This document shows, in pieces, positions 10,477-21,217 of a DNA stretch of 64,000 nt (position 1 is its first letter; the number at the start of each line of letters is the position of its first letter). The notes under the pieces were generated by a model. That model made no database searches and was not told where the DNA came from. It saw only the letters and a list, made by a program, of their open reading frames with translations. The stretch is from Flaccisagitta enflata (lineage: Eukaryota; Chaetognatha; Sagittoidea; Aphragmophora). The position numbers and the translations under genes are program-made. The DNA is taken from NCBI GenBank assembly GCA_965153355.1, contig OZ231126.1, positions 76,632,001-76,696,000 on the forward strand, written 5' to 3'.

Positions 10477-12310
10477 AAAAAAAGGAGGGGAGCCTATGGT
10501 GGATTTTATCATGCCTGTAATCCGAGCCTTTTGGAGGGAAGGAGTGTCACCAAAGCAATGGAATGAAGGGCTGATTACAAATATTTTCAAGGGGAAAGGG
10601 GATCGGGAAAAAATGGAGAATCACAGGGGCATTACGGTCTCAAGTTCAATCGGAACCATAGTGGAGGAAATACTTACCAAAAGATTGATGCAAAAGGTCC
10701 AATTCAGCCAAGCGCAGGCAGGAGGAAAGAAAGGAGGTAGTGCCATAGACCACATATTTATCCTTAAAAGTCTGATCTCTATGGCATTAAAGAAAAAGGA
10801 AGCACTCATCATAACTTTCTTTGATATAAAGAAGGCATATGACAGAGCAGACATGAGTGATATGCTCTGTATAGTGAACGAGCAGGGATTCAATGGTAAA
10901 GCTTGGAAACTTACCAAATCGTTAAACGAAAATTTAACTGCCAGAGTTAAGACAAAAGCAGGTCTCACTGATGAGATCAAAAGAGAAAAAGGAGGGAAGC
11001 AGGGAGGCAAACTTATGGTACCATTATTCTCAAAAATGATGGATACTCTTCCGGAGGAAATGCATGAAGATAGCACGCTAGGAGTTTGTCATGGAAATAA
11101 TACAATTGCGAGTCTTGCATTTGTTGACGACGTTGCAAGCATTGCTGTTGGTTACCCCCAACAAGAAAAAACACTGGAAAAAATAAATGAATTCGCAGTC
11201 AAACATCAACTAGAATGGGGAGAAAACAAATGTAAGGTGATGGAAATTGGGAAGCATAAGGAAAAGAGAACGCAGTGGAAATTAGGAGAGAAAACTATAG
11301 AAAATTGCCAAAACTACAAATATTTAGGCGAAGTCATATCAAGGGATGGAAAAAATGGGGCCAATATAAAAGAAAGAATTGGGAAAGTGAAAGCAGCAGT
11401 AATACAAGGAGTGACTTATGCACGGAGCCGAATTATGCAGAAAATTGGTTCTAGTGTTATGCTTAAGTTCCATGAGTCAAACATCATTCCAACCCTCATG
11501 TATGGATGTGAAACATGGACATTAGACTCAAAGGAAGCAAGCCTAATTGAACGAATTGATCTGTGGGCACTCAAAAAGCTTTTTGGTCTGCCTCCCACTA
11601 CTCCAACACCAGCTATAAGATACATTACAGGAACATTATTTACTGACATTTACATCAAAAAGAAACAGCTGATATACTTACAATCACTCGTACAAAAAGC
11701 CAATGACTACTGGGCAAAGGACGCGATTCTTACCCTTAAGGAGGACGGATCTGGGTTGGCTAAGTCTATCATTAAAACGTTAGAACAATGGGGCCTGGAG
11801 CAGGACTGGGATATTATCGCCTCAAAACCAAAAGCAGTATGGAAAAGAGAAGTGGAACAAGCAGCGGAAAATCGAAATAAAGATAGACTTATTGAAGAAT
11901 GCCAAACTAGGAGCAGGGGAACTTCAAGAGTGAAAACCAAAACTAAAACTATAGCGGAGAAGCTTGAAGACAGTGACTATAAACGTGTCCCATTACCAAT
12001 GATACTTAAGCTACCAAATATACAGACAAGAGCCCTGATCATGGGGAGATATGGTATGCTCGATTGCAAGACCAACTATGCTATGAAGTATGGTGGAAAG
12101 ATGTGTCTGGAGTGTAATATGTTGGATGATGAGGCGCACAGAATCAATGATTGTGTCAAGTACCGAGGTGTGAACAGGTGTGATGGAGGCGTGAAAATTA
12201 ATTTTGAAATGATATATTCTGATGCGATGAGTGATGCAATGACTGTTGTAGATGCTATTCTGACTGTTTGGGACTTGGAACATGGGAAGAATTCTATAAG
12301 GACAGGTTAA
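10477..12310 (+). pseudogene. LINE-A, RT core and C-terminal zinc-knuckle region
   Basis: Non-LTR retrotransposon polyprotein, about 600 codons without an internal stop. It begins KKGGEPMVDFIMPVIRAFW. RT motifs in order: NHRGITVSSSIGTIVEEIL, the QAGGKKGGSAIDHI block, motif A FFDIKKAYDRADM, the EKGGKQGGKL block, and the catalytic FVDD (AFVDDVASIA, near 11125), followed by NKCKVMEIGK and the YKYLGEVIS thumb motif. A CX2CX8HX4C knuckle (CLECNMLDDEAHRINDC) sits near 12100-12155, and the frame ends 12310. The 5' part is severed by element E; the listed ATG at 10337 lies inside E and is not the real start. The absence of an RLE after the knuckle suggests an APE-type LINE, but the clade is uncertain. 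Confidence 0.88.
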
Positions 12311-12413
12311 ATAATCATTTGCTTTTGTACATCATGATTACTTATCTTTTGTAATAGTACTCACGCTCGTACTCATATATTTGGCAATGATTGATGTTTT
12401 AAAACCTTGGTTT

Positions 12414-12416
<3 letters not shown>

Positions 12417-12482
<66 letters not shown>
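12417..12482. repeat. (TC)n microsatellite ~105 bp after the LINE-A stop
   Basis: About 32 TC units. It may mark the LINE-A 3' tail: LINE-B and the LINE-A relic at 57001 are also followed by (TC)n on their coding strand. Confidence 0.97.
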
Positions 12483-12483
<1 letters not shown>

Positions 12484-13612
12484 CCAACAAACAATGGACT
12501 ACATTCACCAGTCTGTCTGGCCCCCTTCTTCTCTCTGTCTGTGTGTCTGATATTGTGGGATTTGGGATATTGTAACCACGCCATTTACTTTATGTACTCT
12601 GCAATCATTCTTTTATTTACTGCCCTTTTGAATTTATTTATTTATTACTGAAATGCAGAGTTTTGTATAGAAAAAGTAGATTAGACAAAATGTGATGAAA
12701 ATCATGTCCTTGTACTTAATGTTGTACACAAGTGTCATCGCTTGATTGGACATTACAAATCAAATCAAATCAAATCAACTTCCGCTGCGCGGCACCTTAC
12801 AACGGTAGTCATCTGCCTGGCGTCATATATGTACGGAAGGCCCCATAAAATGACGGACCGACAAACTAACAAAACTAACTTAAATGCAATGTGTGCGAAA
12901 GGAGACTACTCGGCAAGATGTAGACAGCGTCGCTAGATTTAAAACAAAAATAGCAAACTGCGGTTATGATCATTTTGCCCTTCAATGGCCCAAAAATGTT
13001 ATTGGCAGAGTGCTAATGCCAATGCAATTTCGCTCCTCTGTGACATAACGAATTCTCTATTACGACAAAATGAGTGGCATGAGTTAATGAGCAACGGCTT
13101 GGATTTTTCTTTTCTTAGTCCTTTCGTCAATTCGCACTACTATCTTGCTAATAAGTATATCAACATCAGAAAAGAAGCCTTATCTTTGGAAGAATATTGC
13201 CCCTGAAAAATTAAAGCTATAGTAACCAGTTTGGTCTCATTTTGAATATTTGTTTAAACTCGTTAAATTGCGACCAATCTGGTAATTGTAATTTTATTTG
13301 TTTAGGAGCGCCACTCTTAGAAAGTTAAGGCTTCTTTTCAGATGATGATATACATATTAGCAAGATAGTATTATTTTTCTTCACCGAATTTCTTTGGGTT
13401 AGGCCTTGGAACGTTATCAATCGAGGCCTTTAATCGAGTGTTGATTAGCAAAAGCAATGATACCAAAATCATAACAGACATAAGGTAGAGGCGGTGATGC
13501 TGAAGGCTACTTTTCCATTAAGAAAAACAAAGTATCGGACAGATTTCTTGAAGGATGGACAGACGGAAATTACCGCCAATGATGTCGTGGTCGCCGGAAG
13601 CTCCCATCCCCG
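12483..13612. other. No gene recognised
   Basis: Mostly unique-looking AT-rich DNA with a short (ATCAA)n run at 12757-12778. The module AAAGCTATAGTAACCAGTTT, GGTCTCATTTTG at 13212-13243 resembles motifs repeated in the 60778-62210 fold-back element. Frames of 60-73 codons show no familiar protein. Confidence 0.5.
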
Positions 13613-13690
13613 CCAAACACACATACGTGCACGTGGCTAACACATATATGCACGTGGCTAACACATATATGCACGTGGGCATTGTCGGCG
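13613..13690. repeat. ~23-bp tandem repeat containing CACGTG
   Basis: About three units of the form GCACGTGGCTAACACATATA (first unit CACATACGTGCACGTGGC). Each has a CACGTG palindrome. No gene is nearby, so a regulatory role is not supported. Confidence 0.75.
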
Positions 13691-14007
13691 ACAAAAAGTG
13701 ACATTTCCCATCTTTTTCTTTCTCTCTCTCTCCCTTCCAATTTCATAAAAAAAATCAGACTGAAAGGGAAATTATCTTCCTTTTCAATTCAAGAAGGTTT
13801 AAAAAGTAAAACATCTTTTTTTCTTTATCTTTAAATAAAAAGGGAAAAACGAAATGATAAAGCGTGCAGCACGCGCACAGACGGGAGAAATGGGTGCTGG
13901 TTAAAAAACGACAAAGAAAATATGGACGAAAAAAGGAGAGTAAAAACGAAAAGTGTTAAAGAGAATGAGAAAGGTTAAAAAAAAAAGAGATATTTGAAAC
14001 TTACTTT
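13691..14007. other. Nothing recognised
   Basis: Purine/AT-rich sequence with a short (TC) run at 13721-13732. Confidence 0.45.
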
Positions 14008-14806
14008 TTAGTCGCGTGCTACGCCCCGCTTTGTCCGTCCGTTGTTTGGTCGGTCGGTTGGTTGGAGGCTCTTTCCCTTTTTGGGCAGCGGCTCCGGAGG
14101 GGCCGATGACCTATGCTTTCACACATAGGGGAAATTTCTCCTTCTCCTTCTTCTCCTTTTCCTTCTTCTTCCCCCTCAAGGGCCAAATCCTAGTCTCGAG
14201 ACCCAAATCCTAGCTTCGAGCCTCAAATCCCCTCTTTGAAGCTCAAATCCCAGCCTCGAGGCTCAAATCTCAGTCTCCAGGCTAAAATCCCAGCCTTGAG
14301 GCTCAAATCCCAGCCCTGAGCCTCAAATCCCAGTCTCAAGGCACAAATCCCAGCCTTGAAGCTCAAATCCTAACCTCAAAAGCTCAAATCCCACCCTCAA
14401 AGCTCAAATATCAGCCTCGAAGCTAAAATCTCAGCTTTGAAGCTGAAATCCCAGCCTCGAAGCTCAAATCCCAGCCTCAAGGCCCTAATCCAAGCCTCAG
14501 GGCCCCAATTCCAGCCTCCAGGCCCTAATTCCATCCTTGAGGCCAAAATAAAAACAGCATAGGTCATCGGCCCCTTCGGGGCCGCTGCCCCTCTAACCAC
14601 CTCACACCCACATTCACTCACATAGGGGCAACGGGTACCGCTGACCATCTAACGCTTTTGCGACTATTAATATTTTAAACTTTTGCAGTCTTTGGCCTCG
14701 CTGCCCCTGCCCAAATGCTCTAGTGAGTCACTAGAGTCAATAGTGTCAACATCAGATACGGGCTATGTCCGCCCGCACGCGAGTGGGGTAGCCGTGTATC
14801 CGGCCT
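14008..14806 (+). mobile_element. Composite A + E element
   Basis: Head TTTTTAGTCGCGTGC and CGCTTTGTCCGTCCG with a GGTCGGTC array (right hairpin arm partly lost), then an E module in reverse orientation (14081-14667). E runs from the cap GGGCAGCGGCTCCGGAGGGG through about 18 CCTCGAGGCTCAAATCCCAG-type units to the inverted cap (14561-14592) and GCTTTTGCGACTAT. The A body and tail follow: GGCCTCGCTGCCCCTGCCCA, CGCACGCGAGTGGGGTAGCC and GTGTATCCGGCCTT. No protein-coding capacity. Confidence 0.82.
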
Positions 14807-15125
14807 TTTTTTTTTTTTTAGTTTTTTTTTTTTTTTTTTGCGGCTGAAAAATTGAGAGTGAAAGTGTCTTAAGATGAGAAGCGGAACTAAAAATAACCAA
14901 CCGCCTGCATCTTCAAGTTTACAGATATGGAAGAAAACTGTGAACATACTTAATCCGTTTTGACGGTTAGGTCACAGAAAATGAGTTTGAGAATTTCAAA
15001 ATTACATACTCTCTCATTAACAATTGCATACATTATAAAGAAGATGGAAAATTTCCAACTGTTTTCCAGATAAACCTTGAAATTAAGTAATCTATCCAAA
15101 AATGAAATAACAAAAATATGGCCTC
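14807..15125. other. Poly-T tract and unrecognised DNA
   Basis: A T-rich run (14806-14839) follows the tail of the composite; the rest is AT-rich with no recognisable gene. Confidence 0.5.
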
Positions 15126-15350
15126 ATGTTTTTAGTCGCGTGCACGCGACTCTACAACCCGCTTTGTCCGTCGGTCGGTTGGTCGGTTGGTCGGTCGGTC
15201 GGTCGATCGGTCGATCGGTCACGTTTTACTTTTTTCTGTGATTTTATTTCTTTGACCTCGCTGCTCCTGCCCAAATGGTCTAGTGACCTCAAATATGGTG
15301 CCTGCCCACCCGCAGGCGACTTCGGTAGCCGTGTATCCGGCCTTGTTTGT
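15126..15350 (+). mobile_element. GTC-hairpin family A, compact copy
   Basis: Head TTTTTAGTCGCGTGCACGCG, ACTCTACAACCCGC, a GGTC/GATC array to about 15220, and the body TGACCTCGCTGCTCCTGCCC. Then AAATGGTCTAGTGACCTCAA, and the tail CCGCAGGCGACTTCGGTAGC, CGTGTATCCGGCCTTGTT. This is a good reference for the unit without an E module (about 225 bp). Confidence 0.85.
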
Positions 15351-16015
15351 GTTCAGTGTCCCAAAGATTTCAAAAAATCCACCAACCTCATCTTCGAACG
15401 CTCTCTCAGCTCCGTTTTGTGTTTGCATCATTGTACAGCTATGGAAGACGACTCTGCTCAAGTAGGACAACAACTCTTCAAGCTTTGTAATCATTTGTAA
15501 TCACTGCCGTTGTTTTCACAATGACGGTTTTAAACATAGTCAGGGTTTCTATTAGTATCAACACAGCCAAAAAGTACGATGTAAGTGCGGAAGATGACAA
15601 TTTTCAACGCTGCTCGGTTCAGCAAAAGAAAAGTGACAGAAGGTAACGAGCAACATAAAACCAAATGAAAAACTGAAAGACAGAAAATTTGTGGAGAAAA
15701 TAAGGTCTTTCTGCGTTCGTGTCGCGTGCTAATGGGCAGGGGCATTGGGCTGAACCTTTTACTCTGAAATGGTTACGAAAGGTGATTCGGGTCGTGTGGT
15801 AACGGGCGGGGGCATTGGATAGTGATGCGAAACAGTAGCATCGACTTCGTTCGAGCGACAGAAGTGCTGATAAAAGTGAGTTTTCTTGTGAAAAAAGAAT
15901 TTCAATAAAATGCTTTTTCTAAGACAACTGTACATCAATCTTACAGAGAAACATAACTTAGAAAGAAAAGACATTAAGATTGCGTGTTTCAAAATTCTTA
16001 AAAAGTTAGGACGTA
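15351..16015. other. No gene recognised
   Basis: Two related ~45-bp segments (GTCGCGTGCTAATGGGCAGG, GGCATTGG at 15720; GTCGTGTGGTAACGGGCGGG, GGCATTGG at 15789) suggest an old duplication. Frames of 60-90 codons show no known domain. Confidence 0.45.
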
Positions 16016-16017
16016 TA

Positions 16018-16509
16018 CAGTCAGCGGACAAAACACAATAGGTATATATATCAGTTAGTTTTGATCCAACCCATTGATGTTGAACAGAATGCTGTAAACA
16101 ACAACTGGTTGTTGAAATTACAGTTGGATGTTAAGTTACAAAGTTGGCAAAAATCCAACTTTCACCAAATAAAATGAGACCTGCAGATTCATAATCCTGA
16201 TGAAATTCTAAGAAGTTTGATATGTCACAACATATACTTTTACATAAAAATAAAAAAAAGATTATCAAATATTTTTTTACAAAAAGTGTTAAGTGTGACA
16301 TATCAATCTTCTCAGAATTTCATCAGGATTATGAATCTGCAGGTCTCATTTTATTTAGGAAAAATTGGATTTTTGACAACTTTGTAACTTAACAGCTGGC
16401 TGTAATTTCAACAACCAGTTGTTGTTTACAGCATTCTGTTCAAAATCAGTGGGTTGGATCAAAACCAACAGACTGATGTATGTACCTATTGTGTTTTGTC
16501 CGCTGACTG
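16018..16509. mobile_element. Tc1/mariner-like MITE, copy 1, long inverted arms
   Basis: CAGTCAGCGGACAAAACACA at the left and its complement TGTGTTTTGTCCGCTGACTG at the right are flanked by TA on both sides (16016-16017, 16510-16511). Arms pair over almost the whole length: GGTTGGATCAAAAC, ACAACTGGTTGTTG, GAGACCTGCAGATTCATAAT and CCTGATGAAATTCT are all mirrored. No transposase. TA flanks and terminal CAGT are typical of Tc1/mariner-derived elements. A diverged second copy lies at 58510. Confidence 0.9.
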
Positions 16510-16513
16510 TATA

Positions 16514-16820
16514 ACGCTGAGATCGTAAAAGAAAACTACGTCTACTGCATCTTTAGTTCTTCACTCTAATGAGTTTTCGATAATTGAAATTTGATGAGAC
16601 TCGTAAGACTCAAAAAAGCTTTCCTCTTTCACTGGCATGAAAAACCAGTTTGAGAAAAATTATCTGACTCGGAGGAACAGCTTCTTTATTTGAAAAAGCT
16701 CTTGTTTTTTGTAACCTAAGTAACGATGACCTTCAAATCTCAGTTTGTACATGTACGTATTAAGAAAAGAAATCCTTCAGTTTTGTCACATTTACTTGCC
16801 ATAGAACATTTGCCATCGCA
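16514..16820. other. No feature recognised
   Basis: AT-rich unique-looking DNA between two mobile elements. Confidence 0.5.
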
Positions 16821-16821
16821 G

Positions 16822-17026
16822 TTTTTAGATGCGTCTGTCAGGAACGCATCTCTAAAAGAGAGTTTGTCCGTCGGTTGGTCGGTTGGTCGGTCGGTCGGTC
16901 TGTCCGTCCTCCCGTTTGTCAGGAACGCATCTCTAAAAGAGAGTTTGTCCGTCGGTCGGTCGGTCTGTCTGTCCGTTCGTCTGTCCGTCCTCCCGTCCGT
17001 CCGTCCTCCCGTCCGTCCGTCCGTCC

Positions 17027-17073
<47 letters not shown>

Positions 17074-17364
17074 CATCCATCCGTCCGTCCGTCCGTCCGT
17101 CCATCCGTCCGTCCGTCCGTCCGTCCGTCCGTCCGTCCGTCCGTCCATCCGTTACGCCTGTGCAAAAACCGCGTTTCTCGGCTTTTTTTAGCCACGGTGT
17201 GATCCTACACTGAAACAAATGATCAACCAAAACGATTTGAGAGCCTCCTTTACTACTCAGTCGTTTCACCCGTCCGTTCGTCTATCTGTCACTCTGTATA
17301 CGTCACATGATCAATGCAAACTTAGACACAGTCCGGCCGCATCGTTACTCGGTTGGGCTTGTTT
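16822..17364 (+). mobile_element. GTC-hairpin family D copy with duplicated head
   Basis: The head TTTTTAGATGCG, TCTGTCAGGAACGCATCTCT appears at 16822; TTTGTCAGGAACGCATCTCT recurs at 16915. Long GTCC/GTCT/CATC arrays (to 17150) follow, then the body ACGCCTGTGCAAAAACCGCG, GATCCTACACTGAAACAAAT, and a tail with CCGCATCGTTACTCGG ending TTGGGCTTGTT. Array frames (P-S-V-R, T-D-G-R) are artefacts. The body matches the 21987 copy closely. Confidence 0.85.
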
Positions 17365-17509
17365 TACCAAATCCTGAAGCCCTGGTTTTCTGAAACCCCG
17401 CTTATCTACAGTAGATGTCGTCTAGACTTGGAAAAACGGGGGCCCTCATATCCTAAATACCATTGGTGCAAATGAAATAAAACTGTGTGTGTGTAATGCT
17501 TATTTCCTA

Positions 17510-17812
17510 TAGGGTTGACAATGGGGTATAGCAGCTCTGTTGATAAAAGATTCTCTTGAATAGAGTAAATCACATTCATTAAATTTACACAATGGTTGAA
17601 ATTAGTCTAGTGGTCAACTCACTTGACCACTGATTCAATTTGATAAGTCTACTTTAAAGTTCCAGGTTCAAATCCTTTGTGGGTTTTGCAAGTCAAGCAA
17701 ATTGATGAAGCTGAAATTCTGCAAATTAAGTGATTGATCCTATACTTTTATACTCAAAGTTTTTTTCCTAGGGTAAGCTGTAGGGGGATGCCATACCCCA
17801 TTGTCAACCCCT
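17510..17812. mobile_element. Inner inverted-repeat element nested in MITE-2
   Basis: TAGGGTTGACAATGGGGTAT, AGCA near 17510 is mirrored by TGCCATACCCCATTGTCAAC, CCCTTAG near 17790-17812. It is absent from the 37986 copy, which supports insertion into MITE-2. Confidence 0.7.
17595..17690 (+). other. tRNA-like segment with pol III A and B boxes
   Basis: TAGTCTAGTGG (17603-17613) fits the A-box consensus and GGTTCAAATCC (17665-17675) the B-box, with about 50 bp between them, normal for tRNA spacing. I could not fold a complete cloverleaf with a confident acceptor stem, so this is more likely the head of a tRNA-derived SINE or a tRNA pseudogene than a tRNA gene. Confidence 0.5.
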
Positions 17813-18087
17813 TAGGGTTTATACATTACACCTGCAAAATATCAGTCCGGTCACTATACTGATAGTCAGGTTATGAGCTCCCCCATATTTCCAAGTCTAG
17901 ACGACATCTACTGTATCTGTGTACGGTGAGTTTACCACGGTGCGATTTTTTTCTTGACCATTTTCATTTTCATATTAAATCGTCAAATGAATGAGTGCCA
18001 TGGGTGAAACTAAAAGCAATTGGTCAATTTTGTCTAATCCCCGACAGCTTTCCCCCTGTCTTCTCTATGTCTCTGTCTCTGTTTCTT

Positions 18088-18229
<142 letters not shown>

Positions 18230-18411
18230 ACCGCACTCACGCGCGAAAAATGTGAAAAGGTTGTCCTCGGGGTTGAAAATGACAAAGTGACATTTGAGGG
18301 TTGGCGTTTGTCGGTGTCACCGACTCACAGTCGGACTCGTTGTCGGTGTGACAAGTGAAGTAGTGAAATAGGGTAAGAAGGTGATTTGAGGTCGACAACC
18401 TGAATAGACAA

Positions 18412-18526
<115 letters not shown>

Positions 18527-18767
18527 ATACATGTACTTGCACAAGCTTAAACTGTCTTGGTAGCATGAGACTGATAGCCGAGGATTGACCTAATCCTAAA
18601 GGCATTTCAGAATGTTTATGGTGATGATGTGGTTTTGATTCAAGTAATCCACTTCATAGGTAATCCAACAAACGCCAACTTTGAACAAACAATTTAGGCC
18701 GTAATGGCAATACCAGTCCACACATTTTGATTTGGCCCAGTCACACAGTATAAAGATGGCGATTTCA

Positions 18768-20627
18768 TCATTTCCTCGACAAAAACGATTTCATAATTTT
18801 CTCACTGCCAAGCAGGGTCAATTTCAGACACATTTCCAATGATAAATCAGCCGGGATCATTTTCAGGCAGCTGTTAAGGTTATGGGAGATACATCCTAAG
18901 CTCCCAATTACAACCGGGACCACAATGGCCTCACTATTCCACATTTTCCCCAGCTCTACACGTAATCCGGAATACTTAGAAGTTTTTTCGTTTTCCTTTT
19001 TGATGACATTGACATCGCTGGGGCAGCTGACATCAATGATATAGACCTTCCTTTCGACCTTGTCTCTGATGACTATATCAGGCCGGTTAGCACCTACTGC
19101 TCTATCAGTAGTTAAGGGCACATCCCAGATTATCTCAACCTGACTGTCCATGTGTACCTCTGGTGGGTGGTGTAAATGCCATTTCTTTTCTGTTTGGATG
19201 TTATATTTCTTGCAAATTTCAAAGTGAATATATTTAGCAACATTGTTGTGTCTTTCAAGATACTCCTTTTTTGCTAAAGTATCGCATCCAGCTAGAATGT
19301 GGCAGGTCCTTTCAGCTTCTTTTCTGCATAGCCTACATGTGTCATCAATTCTGTTCTTTAAGATATGGCACTCATGCCAACGTGTGAATACTGCTAATTC
19401 CTGCATACCGCAAATGTAGGATTCACTTTGTGGGGATAAGTGGCATCTCTCCAGCCATGAAAGGCTCAATTTGGTATTGATATCATTTTCCTTCATCTGG
19501 CGGAACAGGATGCCATGTTGTGACTTGGACATGAAATTCTCAAACCTTTCTTTTATCAGTGTCTCTTTGAATTTGTTTGCAACAATTTTAGCTTGGCGCA
19601 GTATTGGCTTGCTTATGAGGTCTGTTGGCAAGGTAAGCTCTACTGCATTAGTAAATTTTGTTGCCTTTTTTGTGATTGAAAAAAGAAGATTTTTTTCAAA
19701 GTGAGCGCACACTGTTATTTGTTCATCCTTTGCATTCAGCATAAAGTGGGCAAGCCGCACAAGAGTACATTTAAAATTGTCCCAAATAGACATCAGTCCT
19801 CTTCCACCCATTGAGCGTGAGACATAGAGCCTATCCACGTCACTCTTTATTTCAAACATTCTAAATAGATTCAATTGCTTTCTCACATGGATATCTGCAT
19901 CTTTGATTTCCTGTTCTGTCCAATTGATAATACCAAATGTGTATGATAGGACAGGCACAGCATACTCCCCAATGGCAGTCATCACATTTCTTGCATTAAG
20001 CTCAGTTCTCAGGATGCTTTTCAGACGTTTTTTGAATGTAGTAAGAACTTTGCTTTTCATTTCTGCATGCTTTATTGCTGTGCACTCGACTACACCCAGG
20101 TACTTATAGACATCATCAGCATTCATTTCCTCAATGGTTTCGCCATTTGGCAACATCACACCCCCATACTGGCAGTATTTTCCCCTTGATAGATTCAGCA
20201 CCTTACACTTGTCAATTCCAAACGCCATTCCAATGCTAACACTGAAGTCATACATTATCTTAATGATATCCTTATTGCCATTTACACTTCCTGAGAACGT
20301 CTTGATATCATCCATGTAAAGGATATGGCTGAATGTCACCCCATCAATCTTATATCCATGTCCTGATTGGTTTAGCAAGAAACTCAGAGGGTTGATTGCG
20401 ATTACAAAGAGGAGAGGCGAGAGCGTGTCACCCTGAAATATGCCACGCTTTATTATAATATTTGGGACTTCAAGGACACCATTATCATGTTTTAGCACAA
20501 GTTTGATATTCCACATTTGCATGGCACACCTCAGAAACTCGATAATAACATTGCTTATCTTATAGGTTTTTAATGTCTCAAGGATCCAGGGGTGGGGGAC
20601 AGAATCGTAAGCTTTCTGATAATCAAT

Positions 20628-20630
<3 letters not shown>
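18768..20630 (-). pseudogene. LINE-B: 5'-truncated RLE-type non-LTR retrotransposon polyprotein
   Basis: One uninterrupted minus-strand frame of about 620 codons. It starts abruptly at RT motif A (YIDYQKAYDSVPHPWILETL, 20630-20570). Next come the GIFQGDTLSPLLFVIAINPL block and catalytic YMDD (ILYMDDIKTF), then DKCKVLNLSRGK and YKYLGVVE. The C-terminal part has a CX2CX8HX4C knuckle (CRLCRKEAERTCHILAGC, near 19290-19345), then RPDIVIRDKVERKVYIIDV with SCPSD (near 19000-19090), the PD...(D/E) pattern of the restriction-like endonuclease of R2/NeSL/HERO-type LINEs. The upstream fingers and N-terminal zinc fingers are missing; the frame abuts (GA)n at 20631. The downstream 3' region is 18524-18767. 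The listed ATG at 20522 is internal. The residual frame is intact, so the truncated copy is rather young. Confidence 0.92.
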
Positions 20631-20663
<33 letters not shown>

Positions 20664-20712
20664 AAAATCTTATCTCACTCTTTTTTTTTTTTTTCTTTTT
20701 TTTTTTTTTTTT
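20631..20712. repeat. (GA)n plus T-rich tract at the LINE-B 5' break
   Basis: CGAGAGAGAGAG to 20658, A7, then T-rich runs to 20712. Confidence 0.95.
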
Positions 20713-21217
20713 GGCGCTTGACGTGTCAAAATCGAGGGTGAATGGCAAGAATTTGAGACCAATGAAATATTCGTGGAGGCATTGCGGAGGCTTCGAATCG
20801 AAAAAAAAAGCAGTTCTTGATTCAGATAGTTCTTGCTTGTAATTTGTCGGGTTACAAATAAATTGATTGGTTGGGGTCGGGTATTGGGCGGGGTGTGGGA
20901 AGCATATGGTAACAGCATAAGAGTTTCACCGTCCATTGGATTGTACACCAGTATGCTTACTTTTAACAACACAACGTGTGACCTGAACCTATCAACAAGG
21001 CCAAGAGATGTCCAATAGATGCGTCCTCTTTAGATGTAGGATATTAGATTATTAAATTATCATTAGATTATTAAATCATTGAGATTTTAAGATATTAAGA
21101 TATGATGATATGAGGATATAAAGATATTGAGATAAAGAGAAAAATATAAACTGGTTACTCTCTCACCCCCCTCCTTACTCTCCACCCCCCCAACACACAC
21201 CCCCACGCTCCCCCCCC
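20713..21217. other. Unrecognised DNA with short low-complexity runs
   Basis: ATTAGATTATTAAAT/GATATTAAGATAT runs at 21040-21135, then a C-rich stretch (21165-21217). No supported gene. Confidence 0.5.

Larger units (their letters stand above)
17407..17915. mobile_element. MITE-2 copy 1, TA-flanked, containing a nested element
   Basis: The left end TACAGTAGATGTCGTCTAGA, CTTGGAAA and right end TTTCCAAGTCTAGACGACAT, CTACTGTA are near-perfect complements with TA at both edges. The second copy at 37986 shares only the outer sequence. The interior carries a smaller inverted-repeat element and a tRNA-like stretch. Confidence 0.9.

Noticed and set aside
13613-13690. CACGTG sites as a promoter module
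   Set aside because: They recur only because the ~23-bp unit is tandem, and no gene is adjacent.
15219-15494. 91-codon minus frame and overlapping plus frames
   Set aside because: Largely composed of the family A element body and tail; similar frames appear in each copy.
16196-16345. CTGATGA inside the MITE arm as a ribozyme
   Set aside because: No GAAA follows at suitable distance; the sequence is part of the MITE's long inverted arm.
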